Below, one piece after another: positions 38,592 through 47,576 of a stretch of 64,000 nt of DNA. Each line of letters begins with the position of its first letter. The stretch's first letter is position 1. The notes below the pieces were generated by a model, which ran no database searches, was not told the origin of the DNA, and worked only from the letters and a program-made list of their open reading frames with translations. Source of the DNA: Planctomycetaceae bacterium (lineage in GTDB: Bacteria; Planctomycetota; Planctomycetia; Pirellulales; Pirellulaceae); assembly GCA_027487485.1 (NCBI GenBank), contig JAIYDN010000091.1, positions 310,001 through 374,000 on the forward strand, in the 5' to 3' direction. The translations under genes were made by a program, and so were the position numbers.

Positions 38592-40028
38592 ATGGGACTC
38601 TTTAGTCGCCGACAATTTTTGGCCGAGAACGCAATGGGGATCGGCTCGATCGCACTCACTTGGATGTTGCAGCAAGAGCAAGGCAAGAAACCGAAGTCGA
38701 TCGAACTTGCCAAACCGCACAATGACTTGCTAGCTCGAAAGCCGCATTTCGAGCCTAAAGCCAAAGCGATGATCTCGTTGTTCCAACATGGTGGTCCGTC
38801 GCACATGGACTTGACCGATCCGAAGCCGGAACTGACGAAGTACAGTGGCACCGATTACAAAGAGGATATCCACTTTAGCTTTGTGAACGAGGCGAGCAAG
38901 AAGCTCTTCGGAAGCCCCTTTCAATTCAAGGCCCATGGCCAATGCGGGACGGAGTTGTCGGAGCTGCTGCCTCATACGGCCGAGATCGTGGACGACATGT
39001 GCCTGATCCGCAGCATGCACACCGGCGCAAATGGACACGAAGTTTCGATTCGTTATTTCCATGGCGGGATACCGGGCATATTGGGTCGACCCACGTTGGG
39101 CTCGTGGCTAGTTTACGCCTTAGGTTCCGAATCGCAGAACTTGCCAGCTTACATGGTATTGACCGATCCGGGCGGGCTGCCGGTGGATGGTGTTACCAAT
39201 TGGGCCAACGGCTTTATGCCGGCCATGTTTCAAGGGACTGTCCTGCGACCCATGGAGCCGCGCATTCTGAATCTTGAGCCACCGCCGCATATCCGAGGTA
39301 AGTTTCAAGAACAAAACCTTGCGTTTCTGCAGGAATTGAATCGCCGACATCTAGAATCGCATCCTGGTGAATCGGAATTGGAAGCTCGGATCGCGAGCTA
39401 TGAATTGGCTGCCCGCATGCAGACATCAGCCGCAGAGGCGCTGGACATCGAGCAAGAAACTGCCGCGACGCATCAGATGTACGGACTAGATCATCCCGAA
39501 ACGAAAGAGTATGGCACTCGCTGCTTGATCGCACGACGTTTGGTGGAACGCGGAGTTCGGTTCGTTCAATTGTTTCACAATGGACAACCGTGGGACAACC
39601 ATAGCGAAATTGTGAACGGGCTCAGGTCGATCTGCAAGAAAACGGACAAACCTGCGGCGGCATTGGTTAAGGACCTGAAGCAACGAGGCATGCTCGATTC
39701 AACCATTGTGCATTGGGGTGGCGAGATTGGACGATTGCCTGTCACACAAGAACATGGCTCACCCGAGAAAGCGGGCCGCGATCACAATGGCCAAGGCTTT
39801 AGCATTTGGATGGCTGGCGGAGGATTCAAGCCCGGCATGACTTTCGGCAAAACCGATGAATTTGGGCACCGAGCGGTCGAGAACATCGTGACCCCGAACG
39901 ACTTCCAAGCGACCGTGTTGAATCAATTCGGATTGAAGCACGAAGAGACGTTGTACATCCATAGCGGCCAAGAGCAAATCATTACGAATAAGCGCCCAGC
40001 ACGAGTTGTCAAAGAAATCATTGCTTGA
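38592..40028 (+). CDS. DUF1501 family exported protein
   Basis: A 478-residue second DUF1501 protein. The N-terminus LFSRRQFLAENAMGIGSIAL is twin-arginine-like. Family motifs: ISLFQHGGPSHMDLTDPKPE, LIRSMHTGANGHEVS, HWGGEIGRLPVTQE and GRDHNGQGFSIWMAGGG. GGAGCAAATCAATC before ATG 38592 places GGAG about 9 bases upstream. It is co-transcribed with the DUF1549/1553 gene. As with the first pair, the substrate is unknown. Confidence 0.9.
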   Translation: MGLFSRRQFLAENAMGIGSIALTWMLQQEQGKKPKSIELAKPHNDLLARKPHFEPKAKAMISLFQHGGPSHMDLTDPKPELTKYSGTDYKEDIHFSFVNEASKKLFGSPFQFKAHGQCGTELSELLPHTAEIVDDMCLIRSMHTGANGHEVSIRYFHGGIPGILGRPTLGSWLVYALGSESQNLPAYMVLTDPGGLPVDGVTNWANGFMPAMFQGTVLRPMEPRILNLEPPPHIRGKFQEQNLAFLQELNRRHLESHPGESELEARIASYELAARMQTSAAEALDIEQETAATHQMYGLDHPETKEYGTRCLIARRLVERGVRFVQLFHNGQPWDNHSEIVNGLRSICKKTDKPAAALVKDLKQRGMLDSTIVHWGGEIGRLPVTQEHGSPEKAGRDHNGQGFSIWMAGGGFKPGMTFGKTDEFGHRAVENIVTPNDFQATVLNQFGLKHEETLYIHSGQEQIITNKRPARVVKEIIA

Positions 40029-40224
40029 GCCCCGATGAACGCAAAAGGTTTGGTCGGCTACCCGCTCTGTCTAGCACACCAAACCTGTTGCGACGTGTCG
40101 GGACAAGCCCGACCGTCGCGGAGGCGTGAGTGTTGGCGTAAACGCGGGCATCGCCCGCGTGAGCCACGCGAAGCTGGGCCTTGAGCCCTAGCTTCGCAAT
40201 AGGTTTGGTGTGCTAGCATGAAGA
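40029..40224. repeat. Mosaic repeat B, copy 2
   Basis: Directly after the DUF1501 stop codon. It contains the same modules as 34806-34981 but with the AGGTTTGGTCGGCTAC part first and the GCGGGCATCGCCCGCGTGAG part second, ending in CTTCGCAATAGGTTTGGTGT. It lies between convergent genes. Confidence 0.65.
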
Positions 40225-40246
40225 CCCTGGATGGGGGACTGATAGA

Positions 40247-41137
40247 TTACGCGAGTGTTTTCTTGAAGAAGCTCAAGGTTCGTTCCCAGGCAAGCTTCGC
40301 GGCCGTCTCGTCGTAACGAGGGGTTGAATCATTGTGAAAACCGTGATTCACTCCAGGGTAGATGAAGGCCTCATATCGGACCCCTGCATCCTTGAGTGCC
40401 TTTTCATAAGCTGGCCAACCTTCGTTGATTCTTGTATCGTTCTCCGCATAGTGGATCAATAAAGCAGCCTTGATCTTGGCAACATCCGCAAGGGCGGGCT
40501 GCCTTCCGTAAAAAGGAACCGCAGCCTGAATGGTATCGGGAAGTCGAACGGCAAGTTCGTTGGAAACGCCTCCTCCATAGCAAAAGCCGACAACACCCAC
40601 TTTACCTGTCGATAAAGCGTGAGCCTTCAGTGTCTCGGCAGCGGACGCAAAGTCTTGCATCATCTCCTCTGGTTTTCGTAGTGCTTGCAACTTACGTCCT
40701 TCATCATCGTTACCCGGGTAACCACCATTCGGAGTCAATGCGTCGGGCGCCAATGCGAGAAACCCTTCCGTAGCCAAACGTCGAGCTACGTCTTCGATGT
40801 AGGGATTGAGTCCGCGATTTTCATGCACTACAAGAACCGCAGGATACTTTGCGTTCTCTTTTTTAGGGTAAGCGAGCAACCCTTTGATCGTACCGCCTCC
40901 TTTGGGCGAACTGTACTCGAATCTCTCGGTTGTAATCCGCCCGTCGTCCGGCGCAACTTGCTGGGCCCAGGCATAATTGGGAGTTAGCGCCTCAATGATC
41001 GCTTCCGCAGTGATGCCGGCCGCTGCTACCGCTGTCATCCGCTGGTAGAAGTCACGACGAGTAATTCGACCGTGCGCATAGTCATCATAAAGCTCGAGCG
41101 CTTGCGGATCAAAATCGGAAGCTTTTTTGCGGTTCAT
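40247..41137 (-). CDS. Dienelactone hydrolase family protein
   Basis: Alpha/beta hydrolase with the Cys-Asp-His triad of dienelactone hydrolases: [11 protein letters not shown] (nucleophile Cys), [11 protein letters not shown] (Asp) and [10 protein letters not shown] (His). It opens with [18 protein letters not shown], a twin-arginine-like segment followed by a hydrophobic run and AWAQQ, suggesting export; 296 residues. The natural substrate may be any activated ester or lactone. It starts about 115 bases from repeat A copy 1. Confidence 0.88.
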   Translation of the reverse strand: MNRKKASDFDPQALELYDDYAHGRITRRDFYQRMTAVAAAGITAEAIIEALTPNYAWAQQVAPDDGRITTERFEYSSPKGGGTIKGLLAYPKKENAKYPAVLVVHENRGLNPYIEDVARRLATEGFLALAPDALTPNGGYPGNDDEGRKLQALRKPEEMMQDFASAAETLKAHALSTGKVGVVGFCYGGGVSNELAVRLPDTIQAAVPFYGRQPALADVAKIKAALLIHYAENDTRINEGWPAYEKALKDAGVRYEAFIYPGVNHGFHNDSTPRYDETAAKLAWERTLSFFKKTLA

Positions 41138-41252
41138 TTCAAATTCCTAGCATCAAAAAAATGTCAAACAAAGCTGAATTCATTCTGTTTTCGACCAGTG
41201 TCTTCTGCATTGTACTCCATTGCGATCGTATCACGAGAGAAGCTTGACAGTA

Positions 41253-41432
41253 CGCTTTCCGTCGGGCTCGTCCCGGTCGGAAGCAACAACTGAATGCTAC
41301 ACAAGCGAAAGCCCCCTCACACTTACCCTTTTCATTTCCATTTTCATTCCCAGGCCTCCGTCGGGCTTGTCCCGGTCGGAGCCAACGTGTCTGTTCTTGT
41401 GCGCTAATTCCGCGAACCGAGCTCATCAACAA
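41253..41432. repeat. Repeat A, copy 1 (short form)
   Basis: Two copies of CCGTCGGGCT-GTCCCGGTCGG in direct orientation about 90 bases apart, with AGCAACAACTGAATGCTACA and TTCATTTCCATTTTCATTCC between them, ending in CCGCGAACCGAGCTCATCAA. The gap 41138-41786 holds this, the CTCTGCG element and a repeat C relic, and no gene. The longer copies at 42901, 45454 and 46935 share its order and orientation. Confidence 0.8.
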
Positions 41433-41501
41433 TCAGGGGGAGGTTAAAGGAGTTATAGCTAGTTCGATTTCGTTTCGTTGCGACTGTCCCAATTATTTGG
41501 A

Positions 41502-41585
41502 AACATAGAGGCACGGAGGACACAGAGATAAAACGCCCGCAGATTCCTTCTTCCCTCTGCGGTCTCTGCGACTCTGCGTTTTAGA
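41502..41585. repeat. CTCTGCG-rich palindromic element
   Basis: The segment runs GAGGCACGGAGGACACAGAG ... CGCAGATTCC ... CTCTGCGGTCTCTGCGACTC and so on, with complementary CGCAGA and CTCTGCG units. It has the look of a dispersed palindromic element and no reading frame. Confidence 0.5.
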
Positions 41586-41717
41586 AAAAACTTCGCTGGA
41601 GACTAACTTGGTTTTCTTGCTTTTGAAGGTTTGGTGGTCGCAGGCTTAGCTTGTCGATTGATTCATTTGTTGGGCAACTACCTCCCCAAACAAATCTGCG
41701 TCCCCGCTAGGTCTCTT

Positions 41718-41775
41718 CGCACGAACGAAAATTGCGAAAAGAGTCTGTCGAAAGATGTGAGTCGAAAAATAGAGA
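41718..41775. repeat. Repeat C relic (left half)
   Basis: AGAGTCTGTCGAAAGATGTG and GTCGAAAAAT match the left arm of the element at 35026-35097; the right arm is missing. It ends just before the 3' end of the next minus-strand gene. Confidence 0.55.
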
Positions 41776-41786
41776 CATTCGGGATG

Positions 41787-42779
41787 TTACTCACCAACGA
41801 CTTTCTGGCCTGACCGCTCCAACTTCACTTTTGCGAGGTCCAAAACAGGCTTAAACCAATCTTTACGTTCGTCACTGTGGATCCTTTTCCAATCGATTTC
41901 GTTAACCAGCAGATCGTGCTTTTCGTTATCTAGCAAGGAAATTTCTACGGTCGTTTTGCGATCACGTCCAACATCGCTCGTTTTCAGTTCAATGCGCTTC
42001 GGGATCCACTGTGAGTCTTCTCGTCGCTGCCAGATTGTCTTTGTTTCTGAAAGGTACTCTTTGGTTTGCTTACCTTTTGCATCGACAGAATACATCCTTA
42101 GCAGGATCGGCATATTGCCTGACTGAGTATCAAAAACGATCTCCGATTCGATGGCTTTGTCACTCGCGCCCCATTTCGATTTTCGCAGATTGCCTTCTAC
42201 CACTTCCGACTTCATTCTCCACTTGGTCAACCAGACCTTTACCATGGAATCAATGTACGAGTTTCGATTTCGAACTCCCATATAGTTGCATAATGGCAAG
42301 CCTAGCGGATCGAGCTCCGTGTGCGAATCACCAAAAACACCTGCTCGTTTTTCGTCAGCCCGACTTCCCGTTTCTGGGGAGGGCTGAATGGTTGTAGCGT
42401 TTCCGTTGGGTGCATCCCCTGCAATCGGATAGATCTTCCCCTTCTCGATCCCATTCAGCCGAAACAGGATCGATCTCCTGGCCGTCCCACCGTCGGAGGT
42501 TAGTTGATTGCACGAATACGAAATTTTCTTTTTCGAATCTACGATCCACAATCCGACCGTGTTGCGCAGCGCAACATCTCCCTGTTCCTTCAAGTGAGTT
42601 GTTTCCGCGATGTTGAAAAGCAACGTTCTGTCCGACGAACATTCATCTGCCTCGACCAGGTAATTTTGCAAGATGTCTTCGCTTGCATTGAAATCGCTCA
42701 AATCAGGTACTTGCCCGAAAGCAGAACTTGCCCAGCCGATCAACAAAGCCAAAACAGGAAGAGGTCTTTTCCGCATCAC
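41787..42779 (-). CDS. Exported protein of unknown function
   Basis: A 330-residue protein not recognised. MRKRPLPVLALLIGWASSAF at the N-terminus followed by GQ is a signal peptide with a probable cleavage near FGQ. The mature part is rich in beta-type segments and charged residues; only two conserved-looking cysteines stand out (CSSD and YSCNQ). It could be a LolA-like or planctomycete-specific envelope protein, but this is a guess. It sits in the repeat-rich tract with repeat A copy 2 about 120 bases upstream of its start. Confidence 0.65.
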   Translation of the reverse strand: MMRKRPLPVLALLIGWASSAFGQVPDLSDFNASEDILQNYLVEADECSSDRTLLFNIAETTHLKEQGDVALRNTVGLWIVDSKKKISYSCNQLTSDGGTARRSILFRLNGIEKGKIYPIAGDAPNGNATTIQPSPETGSRADEKRAGVFGDSHTELDPLGLPLCNYMGVRNRNSYIDSMVKVWLTKWRMKSEVVEGNLRKSKWGASDKAIESEIVFDTQSGNMPILLRMYSVDAKGKQTKEYLSETKTIWQRREDSQWIPKRIELKTSDVGRDRKTTVEISLLDNEKHDLLVNEIDWKRIHSDERKDWFKPVLDLAKVKLERSGQKVVGE

Positions 42780-42900
42780 GAAATTACCTAGCGAAGGAAC
42801 GAAACGAATGCTTCAAGTCGCATCGGGACTCATTTCGTCGGGATGGCCGATGCATGAATTAGCGATTCAGAATAGGAAATCCGAACTCAACTTGCAACTA

Positions 42901-43246
42901 GTAGCTTTCAGTTGTGTGCCCCGCCGAGATAAACTCGACGGAAGCGGGCCTCAAGCAAAACCGGCAAAAGGGAATTCCGCACGAAGTGACCTACCCCATC
43001 GCTTTCCGTCGGGCTCGCCCCGGTCGGAAGCAACAACTGAATGCTACACCAGCGAAAAGCCCCCCAACACTCACCCTCTTCATTTCCATTTTCATTCCCA
43101 GGCCTCCGTCGGGCTTGTCCCGGTCGGAGCCAACGTGTCTGCTCTGGTGCGCTAATTCCGCGAACCGAGCTCATCAATAATCCGAGCAAGTGCAACGCGA
43201 AGCAGGGCCTTGAGCCCTAGGCTTCGCATTAGGTTTGGTGTGCTAC
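42901..43246. repeat. Repeat A, copy 2
   Basis: Begins GTAGCTTTCAGTTGTG, then CCGCCGAGATAAACTCGACGG (an imperfect stem with ATAAA loop), the paired CCGTCGGGCT-G-CCCGGTCGG units, and the tail AACGCGAAGCAGGGCCTTGA ... GCTTCGCATTAGGTTTGGTG. It fills most of the gap 42780-43267; no gene is seen there. Confidence 0.85.
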
Positions 43247-43267
43247 CAAATATTTGGTTGCCCACAA

Positions 43268-44209
43268 CTATTTTGTCGCATTCAGTGCATCGCTTCGAAA
43301 CTTTTGAACTAAACCGCCGCGGTATGGTTCGAAAAGTTTATCAACAAGCCGAGGGTCGTTTCTTGGCGCAAAACTCCATTTGTCGATAATTTCACTACGT
43401 CTGAAATGCGAATTGAACGCGGACATGCAAGGAGCTGCATCCGATTCGATCCATATTCGTAACAGCCATCTTTGTTCCACTTCACCAGTTGTGGCAAGTT
43501 CTGACCAGCCTTCCACGCTCGCCAAATCAAGCAACGGTTTGGAGCGCCCCAAACGAAGCAATTGCTGGGTATATTCGTTTAGTGGTAGCTCACTTGGATA
43601 GCTTAGCGTCTCGCGCCATTGGGGCTCGCTGATAAAGTGTCTCAATTTTGGATTTGGAAGCTTCAAGATATCTTCGTTCATTAGCTCGTCGTTTTTGCCA
43701 ATCAACTGTATTGTTAGCTCAGGAGTTTGCGATCCGAGTTGCACGCGCAGTTCGATAACCTCTGGCACGTTTGCAAGGAAGATTTTGTTGTGTTGTGTCG
43801 ATTCATTTGAATAGTCGATCCCCAACATTTTCTCTTTTCGACTTTCGATCCTTGAACTTGAATAACATAAGTGGTGATGACCTGAAGGAACGTAAACTCC
43901 GAGTCGCAAATCGGAACTTGTGGATGTGACGAGTCTAGAGCAAGCAAATTGCTCGCCCGTACGTAACGCGAAATCCCCACGAGAGGTGGCCTTCATCAAC
44001 TCAGCTTTGGTTTGGCTTTCATAATGTCGCAACTCCGAAATCGCAGTTTCTGCTAGGGATGTTGCGAACTTCCTTCGACGGACTTCCGAGCGATTCTTGG
44101 CTAACTGGCTATCCAGTCGATGAAGCCTATCCGACAAATACCAGTACATGAAGCTAAGCAGTGTCAACATGACCAATAGGATGATACGTGCAACGGATTT
44201 CAACTTCAT
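43268..44209 (-). CDS. Membrane-anchored coiled-coil protein, unknown function
   Basis: A 313-residue protein not recognised. MKLKSVARIILLVMLTLLSF onward is a single N-terminal membrane anchor (no clear cleavage site), then a short coiled coil (LHRLDSQLAKNRSEVRRRKF) and an extracytoplasmic domain without known motifs. Its start overlaps the ankyrin gene's stop in ATGA, so both are probably made together and may interact. Confidence 0.65.
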   Translation of the reverse strand: MKLKSVARIILLVMLTLLSFMYWYLSDRLHRLDSQLAKNRSEVRRRKFATSLAETAISELRHYESQTKAELMKATSRGDFALRTGEQFACSRLVTSTSSDLRLGVYVPSGHHHLCYSSSRIESRKEKMLGIDYSNESTQHNKIFLANVPEVIELRVQLGSQTPELTIQLIGKNDELMNEDILKLPNPKLRHFISEPQWRETLSYPSELPLNEYTQQLLRLGRSKPLLDLASVEGWSELATTGEVEQRWLLRIWIESDAAPCMSAFNSHFRRSEIIDKWSFAPRNDPRLVDKLFEPYRGGLVQKFRSDALNATK

Positions 44210-45402
44210 TCGCGAGCACCAGTTGCGTTGGAGTGGTTTCCCTGACCTGATTGCAACTCGCTCTGCATCTTCAGAAGCACTTCACGCAGTTTCAAGTACT
44301 TAGAACTTGCCGTCGTACCCTGCTTTTCTTCATGTTCCAGAATAGGGGCCAACAACTCTAGCAGATCTTTTCCTTTGTGATTTCGCAAGAGGGGATTGGC
44401 TCCCTTATCGATAAGCCACTGGCATAGCTCTGGGTTACCTATGGCTTCCATGCAAGCGGTTTGACCGAGGTCATTTTTAGCGTCAAGATGGACTCCGCTC
44501 TCGATGAGAACTTTCAAAAGCTCGAAGTTTGGAGCTTTAATATAGGACGTCCAGACATCCCTCCTGATGTACGCTATCAACAGGGTGTCTCCGTTGAGAC
44601 TTCTTTGGTTTACGTCGTTAGAGTAGGGGATCGCGTCCAGGAGATAGTCCGATCGCCGCATGGACGTAAACAGCATCGAGTCCCCAATCATGGATCGCGT
44701 TCCATGTAAAGGGATTTCGTCTTGCAGTCGCAAATTGGGGTCTGCACCGCTTTCTAGCAACAGACGAAAAGCTTCTCGTTTATCCTGCGAGTAGGACCAG
44801 AAAAGGGGTGTAATGCCTCCATCGCCTTGAGCATTCACATCCGCGCCGTTTTTCAACAACGTTTTTACTTCATCGAGTTTGTTCGCACTGATAGCAAGGC
44901 ACAGTTGCTGAATTTTCTTGTCCGAAAAATAGATTGCTGGATCAGCGTTAGGAGCGCTGGTGTCTTCACGGAAGCGAGTCGAATCCGCTGATATTCCGAA
45001 ATTGAGGAGAATGTCGGTGCAAACAGCGATTTTCTGCTCAATCTCTGCCATGGAGTCCACTGGATGGCCAGATACATTCGTGGTAAAAGGTTTAGAGCCA
45101 GATACTTGCCACTCGCGAAGACCGACTTGGATTCTTTTTTGAATAGTCGCAATGAGCAACCCAACACACAGTGTTAATCCTAAAAGTGAGAGTATCGAGA
45201 ACTTCATTTCGAGAACCCTCGGGTTAGGTCTTAACCGGCGTCTGAACTGAACTTGAGAATAGGTATGTGGTCGCTCTGGCAATGGAATAGCCTGGTTTGG
45301 ATTGTATCCGTTAGATGGAGCTTGAGACACGGGTTCTTCGCCAATTCTCATGGCTGGTTTTGAAAACTCTTGGGATTCGGTATGCTCTTGGAACGAACGC
45401 AT
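44206..45402 (-). CDS. Membrane-anchored ankyrin-repeat protein
   Basis: After a polar N-terminal leader there is one membrane segment (MKFSILSLLGLTLCVGLLIA), then at least four ankyrin repeats in the C-terminal half: LDEVKTLLKNGADVNAQGDG, AFRLLLESGADPNLRLQD, LLKVLIESGVHLDAKNDLG and LCQWLIDKGANPLLRNHKG. The true start is uncertain: ATG codons at 45438, 45402 and 45207 (just before the membrane segment) are all in frame. Ankyrin domains bind proteins. It is co-transcribed with the membrane protein downstream. Repeat A copy 3 lies directly upstream. A role as immunity or accessory factor for the giant RHS protein is speculation. Confidence 0.72.
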   Translation of the reverse strand: MRSFQEHTESQEFSKPAMRIGEEPVSQAPSNGYNPNQAIPLPERPHTYSQVQFRRRLRPNPRVLEMKFSILSLLGLTLCVGLLIATIQKRIQVGLREWQVSGSKPFTTNVSGHPVDSMAEIEQKIAVCTDILLNFGISADSTRFREDTSAPNADPAIYFSDKKIQQLCLAISANKLDEVKTLLKNGADVNAQGDGGITPLFWSYSQDKREAFRLLLESGADPNLRLQDEIPLHGTRSMIGDSMLFTSMRRSDYLLDAIPYSNDVNQRSLNGDTLLIAYIRRDVWTSYIKAPNFELLKVLIESGVHLDAKNDLGQTACMEAIGNPELCQWLIDKGANPLLRNHKGKDLLELLAPILEHEEKQGTTASSKYLKLREVLLKMQSELQSGQGNHSNATGARE

Positions 45403-45453
45403 CAAGCACAGAACATTATGTCGAGCGGGGGCACCCATCTTCTTGACCAGGAC

Positions 45454-45885
45454 AAAACGATAAGAAGACGATCAGGCCTGTAGCTTCCAATTGTGCGCCC
45501 GCCGAGATAAACTCGACGGAAGCGGGCGAAGCGGTGGAAGCGGGAGCCGTGCTGAGCCGGGCAAAAGGAAAATCTGCACGATCTAACCCTCGCCATTGCT
45601 TTCCGTCGGGCTCGTCCCGGTCGGAAGCAACAACTGAATGCTACACATGCGAAAAGCCCCCTCAAACTCACCCTCTTCATTTCCATTTTCATTCCCAGGC
45701 CTCCGTCGGGCTTGTCCCGGTCGGAGCCAACGCGTCTGCTCTCGTGCGTTGATTCCGCGAACCGCACTCATTAATGATCCAATCAAGTGCAACGCGAAGC
45801 AGGGCCTTGAGCCCTAGGCTTCGCAATAGGTTTGGCGTGCTACCGAAACCAAGCCCCAAAAAAAGCCCCAGCGTTCAAGGGCCTT
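45454..45885. repeat. Repeat A, copy 3
   Basis: Long form: AAGAAGACGA and TAGCTTCCAATTGTG at the left, the CCGCCGAGATAAACTCGACGG stem, an extra GCGGTGGAAGCGGGAGC stretch, the paired CCGTCGGGCTTGTCCCGGTCGG units and the tail CGCAATAGGTTTGGCGTGCT followed by CCAAGCCCCAAAAAAAGCCC. It occupies the upstream region of the ankyrin gene. Confidence 0.85.
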
Positions 45886-46000
45886 GGGCCGGACGAACGC
45901 AAAAGGTTTGTTCGGCTAACCACGCTGTCTAGCGCACCAAACCTATTGCGACGTGTCGGGGCAAGCCCAACCGTCGTGGAGATTCGCCCGCAGGGCGTGC
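45880..46000. repeat. Mosaic repeat B, copy 3
   Basis: AGGGCCTTGGGCCGGACGAA then AAAGGTTTGTTCGGCTAACC, GCTGTCTAGCGCACCAAACC and GTCGGGGCAAGCCCAACCGTC, as in copies 1 and 2. It directly follows repeat A copy 3. The remaining bases to 46201 show no gene. Confidence 0.65.
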
Positions 46001-46201
46001 AATGTTTCCGGAAAGTGGATCCTCTCCGAGAAGGACGCACCTTCAGTTCGTCCTGGCCATCGCATGCGTGGACCGCAACGATCTCCAAAAGACTCCGTCG
46101 AAAGAACCGATGAAGGAACTATTCGTTAAGAATAAGAGATCCAAATTCAAATTGCGACTACTTACCCGTACAAATGCTGTGGCCCTTTGATGCTAACCAA
46201 C

Positions 46202-46600
46202 TTAAAAAAAGACCAAACAAAACAGCAGTAGTAAAGGCCCTACTAAACTTAGAACAAGTGCAACCATCGCTGCCGATTTCGGCTCAATCGTAACACCAGC
46301 AATTCCAAGGGCGAACCCCACGAGCGAGAGAGTTCCGCCGACAAGAATGCTAGCGACGTAAAGTACCGTTTGCGAAAAGTACGATATTCCAATTCCGATT
46401 TTATCCGTGAGTACAGTCGGATCGCCTCCCTCATACCTTTTACTCGCTATTCGCTTCGAGTCGGCGAATCTCGAGCTATGGTGTATGACACTAGAGGATA
46501 GAGCAAAAAGAGATATTGCGAATCCGAGAATTGAGACGATGAGACTTGCTACTCCCAACGGATTTCCACTGAGGGCTCGCGACAGATCTTTCTCTTCCAT
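46202..46600 (-). CDS. Small multi-span membrane protein, unknown function
   Basis: A 132-residue protein with about four hydrophobic segments (ASLIVSILGFAISLFALSSS, then VLYVASILVGGTLSLVGFAL and MVALVLSLVGPLLLLFCLVF), and a short polar loop with KRIASKRYEGGD. It resembles DUF4190-like small membrane proteins in layout, not by a firm match. It is alone between two repeat blocks. Small membrane proteins next to polymorphic toxins are sometimes immunity proteins; this is only a possibility here. Confidence 0.62.
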   Translation of the reverse strand: MEEKDLSRALSGNPLGVASLIVSILGFAISLFALSSSVIHHSSRFADSKRIASKRYEGGDPTVLTDKIGIGISYFSQTVLYVASILVGGTLSLVGFALGIAGVTIEPKSAAMVALVLSLVGPLLLLFCLVFF

Positions 46601-46744
46601 AATGGTTCCACGAAATTAGAGCTGAAGCAACGTCGTTTCAACTTGTTAATCTAGCTGATCCGTTAGGGCAATAAAAGACACAGCAGAACAGAAGAACAAT
46701 AAAAGACAGGCCTGGTTGAGTGGGCCTGACACCTTTGATGCTAC

Positions 46745-46890
46745 CGAACGAAAAACACGAAGAGAGTCTGTCGAAAGATGTGGGTCGAAAAATTTTAGAA
46801 CCTTGCTTTCGCTAACCATTTTTCGATAGCAAGTTTGGTTCTCGATTCGGAATGTCCTTTTGGGGATACTCGACTTTGGATGTTGTCTCG
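46745..46890. repeat. Repeat C, degenerate copy
   Basis: GAACGAAAAACACGAAGAGA, GTCTGTCGAAAGATGTGGGT and GAAAAATTTTAGAACCTTGC match 35005-35065. The right arm is decayed (CCATTTTTCGATAGCAAG), but similarity continues past it into GGAATGTCCTTTTGGGG, as GAACGTCCTTCTTAGGGG does at the first copy. The element is therefore longer than its hairpin. Confidence 0.65.
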
Positions 46891-46934
46891 TCACAACAAG
46901 CGGTACTTGCCAACTTCTCGCCTTCCATAACAGT

Positions 46935-47354
46935 ACGACAAGAAGACGACCGGGCAAGTAGCTTCCAGTTGCGTGCCCCGCCGAGATAAACTCGACGGAA
47001 GCGGGAGCAGAGTGGAGCCGGGCAAATGGGAAATCAGCACAACGCAATCAGCCCCATCGCTTTCCGTCGGGCTCGCCCCGGTCGGAAGCAACAATTGAAT
47101 GCTACACATGCGAAAAGCCCCCCCTCACTCTTACCTTTTTTACTTCAATATTCATTCCCAGGCCTCCGTCGGGCTCGTCCCGGTCGGTGCCAACGTGTCT
47201 GCTCGGGTGAGCTGAGACAACAGACTGAACTCATCATCATCCGGGTAAGTGCAACGCGAAGCAGGGCCTTGGGCTCTAGCTTCGCAATAGGTTTGGAGTG
47301 CTACCGAAACTAAGCCCCAAAAAAGCCACTGCGTTCAAGGGCCTTTGATGCTAC
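46935..47354. repeat. Repeat A, copy 4
   Basis: Full-length copy: ACAAGAAGACGACCGGGCAA at the left, the CCGCCGAGATAAACTCGACGG stem, the paired CCGTCGGGCTCG-CCCGGTCGG units and the tail AATAGGTTTGGAGTGCTACC then CTAAGCCCCAAAAAAGCC. With the repeat C copy it fills the gap 46601-47576; no gene was recognised. Confidence 0.85.
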
Positions 47355-47360
47355 CAGAGC

Positions 47361-47540
47361 TCGGCCAAATTGAGGCCGTAACCCTCAAAATACGACCACA
47401 ATTAGGCCAAGTCATCTATCGTCAAAAGTTGACACTCCCGCCTCTCTCTCCAAAATTCGGACAATTCGGCCAACCACCCGACAAACGCCGTAAACCTCTA
47501 CAGTCACAGTTCGGCCAAAACTCCGACCACCATTCGGCCT
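47361..47540. repeat. Cluster of TTCGGCCAA-like motifs
   Basis: TCGGCCAAA (47361), TAGGCCAA (47403), ATTCGGCCAA (47464), GTTCGGCCAAAA (47509) and ATTCGGCCTG (47532), plus ATTCGGACAA at 47455, all in the same orientation within 180 bases. The spacing is irregular. It could be a protein-binding cluster, a decayed repeat array or chance. Confidence 0.4.
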
Positions 47541-47576
47541 GTAACACATTTGGCGGATTTAGCATATTCCCAAACT

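Noticed and set aside
41253-47354. Integron cassette array
   Set aside because: Gene order and repeats resemble one, but no integrase is in the window and no paired attC core sites (RYYYAAC/GTTRRRY) were recognised, and some gaps are far longer than attC.
41253-47354. CRISPR array
   Set aside because: Repeats are long, few and separated by genes, not short with uniform spacers.
34772-47576. Insertion sequences in the repeat-rich gaps
   Set aside because: No transposase reading frame or relic was found; only short palindromic repeats.
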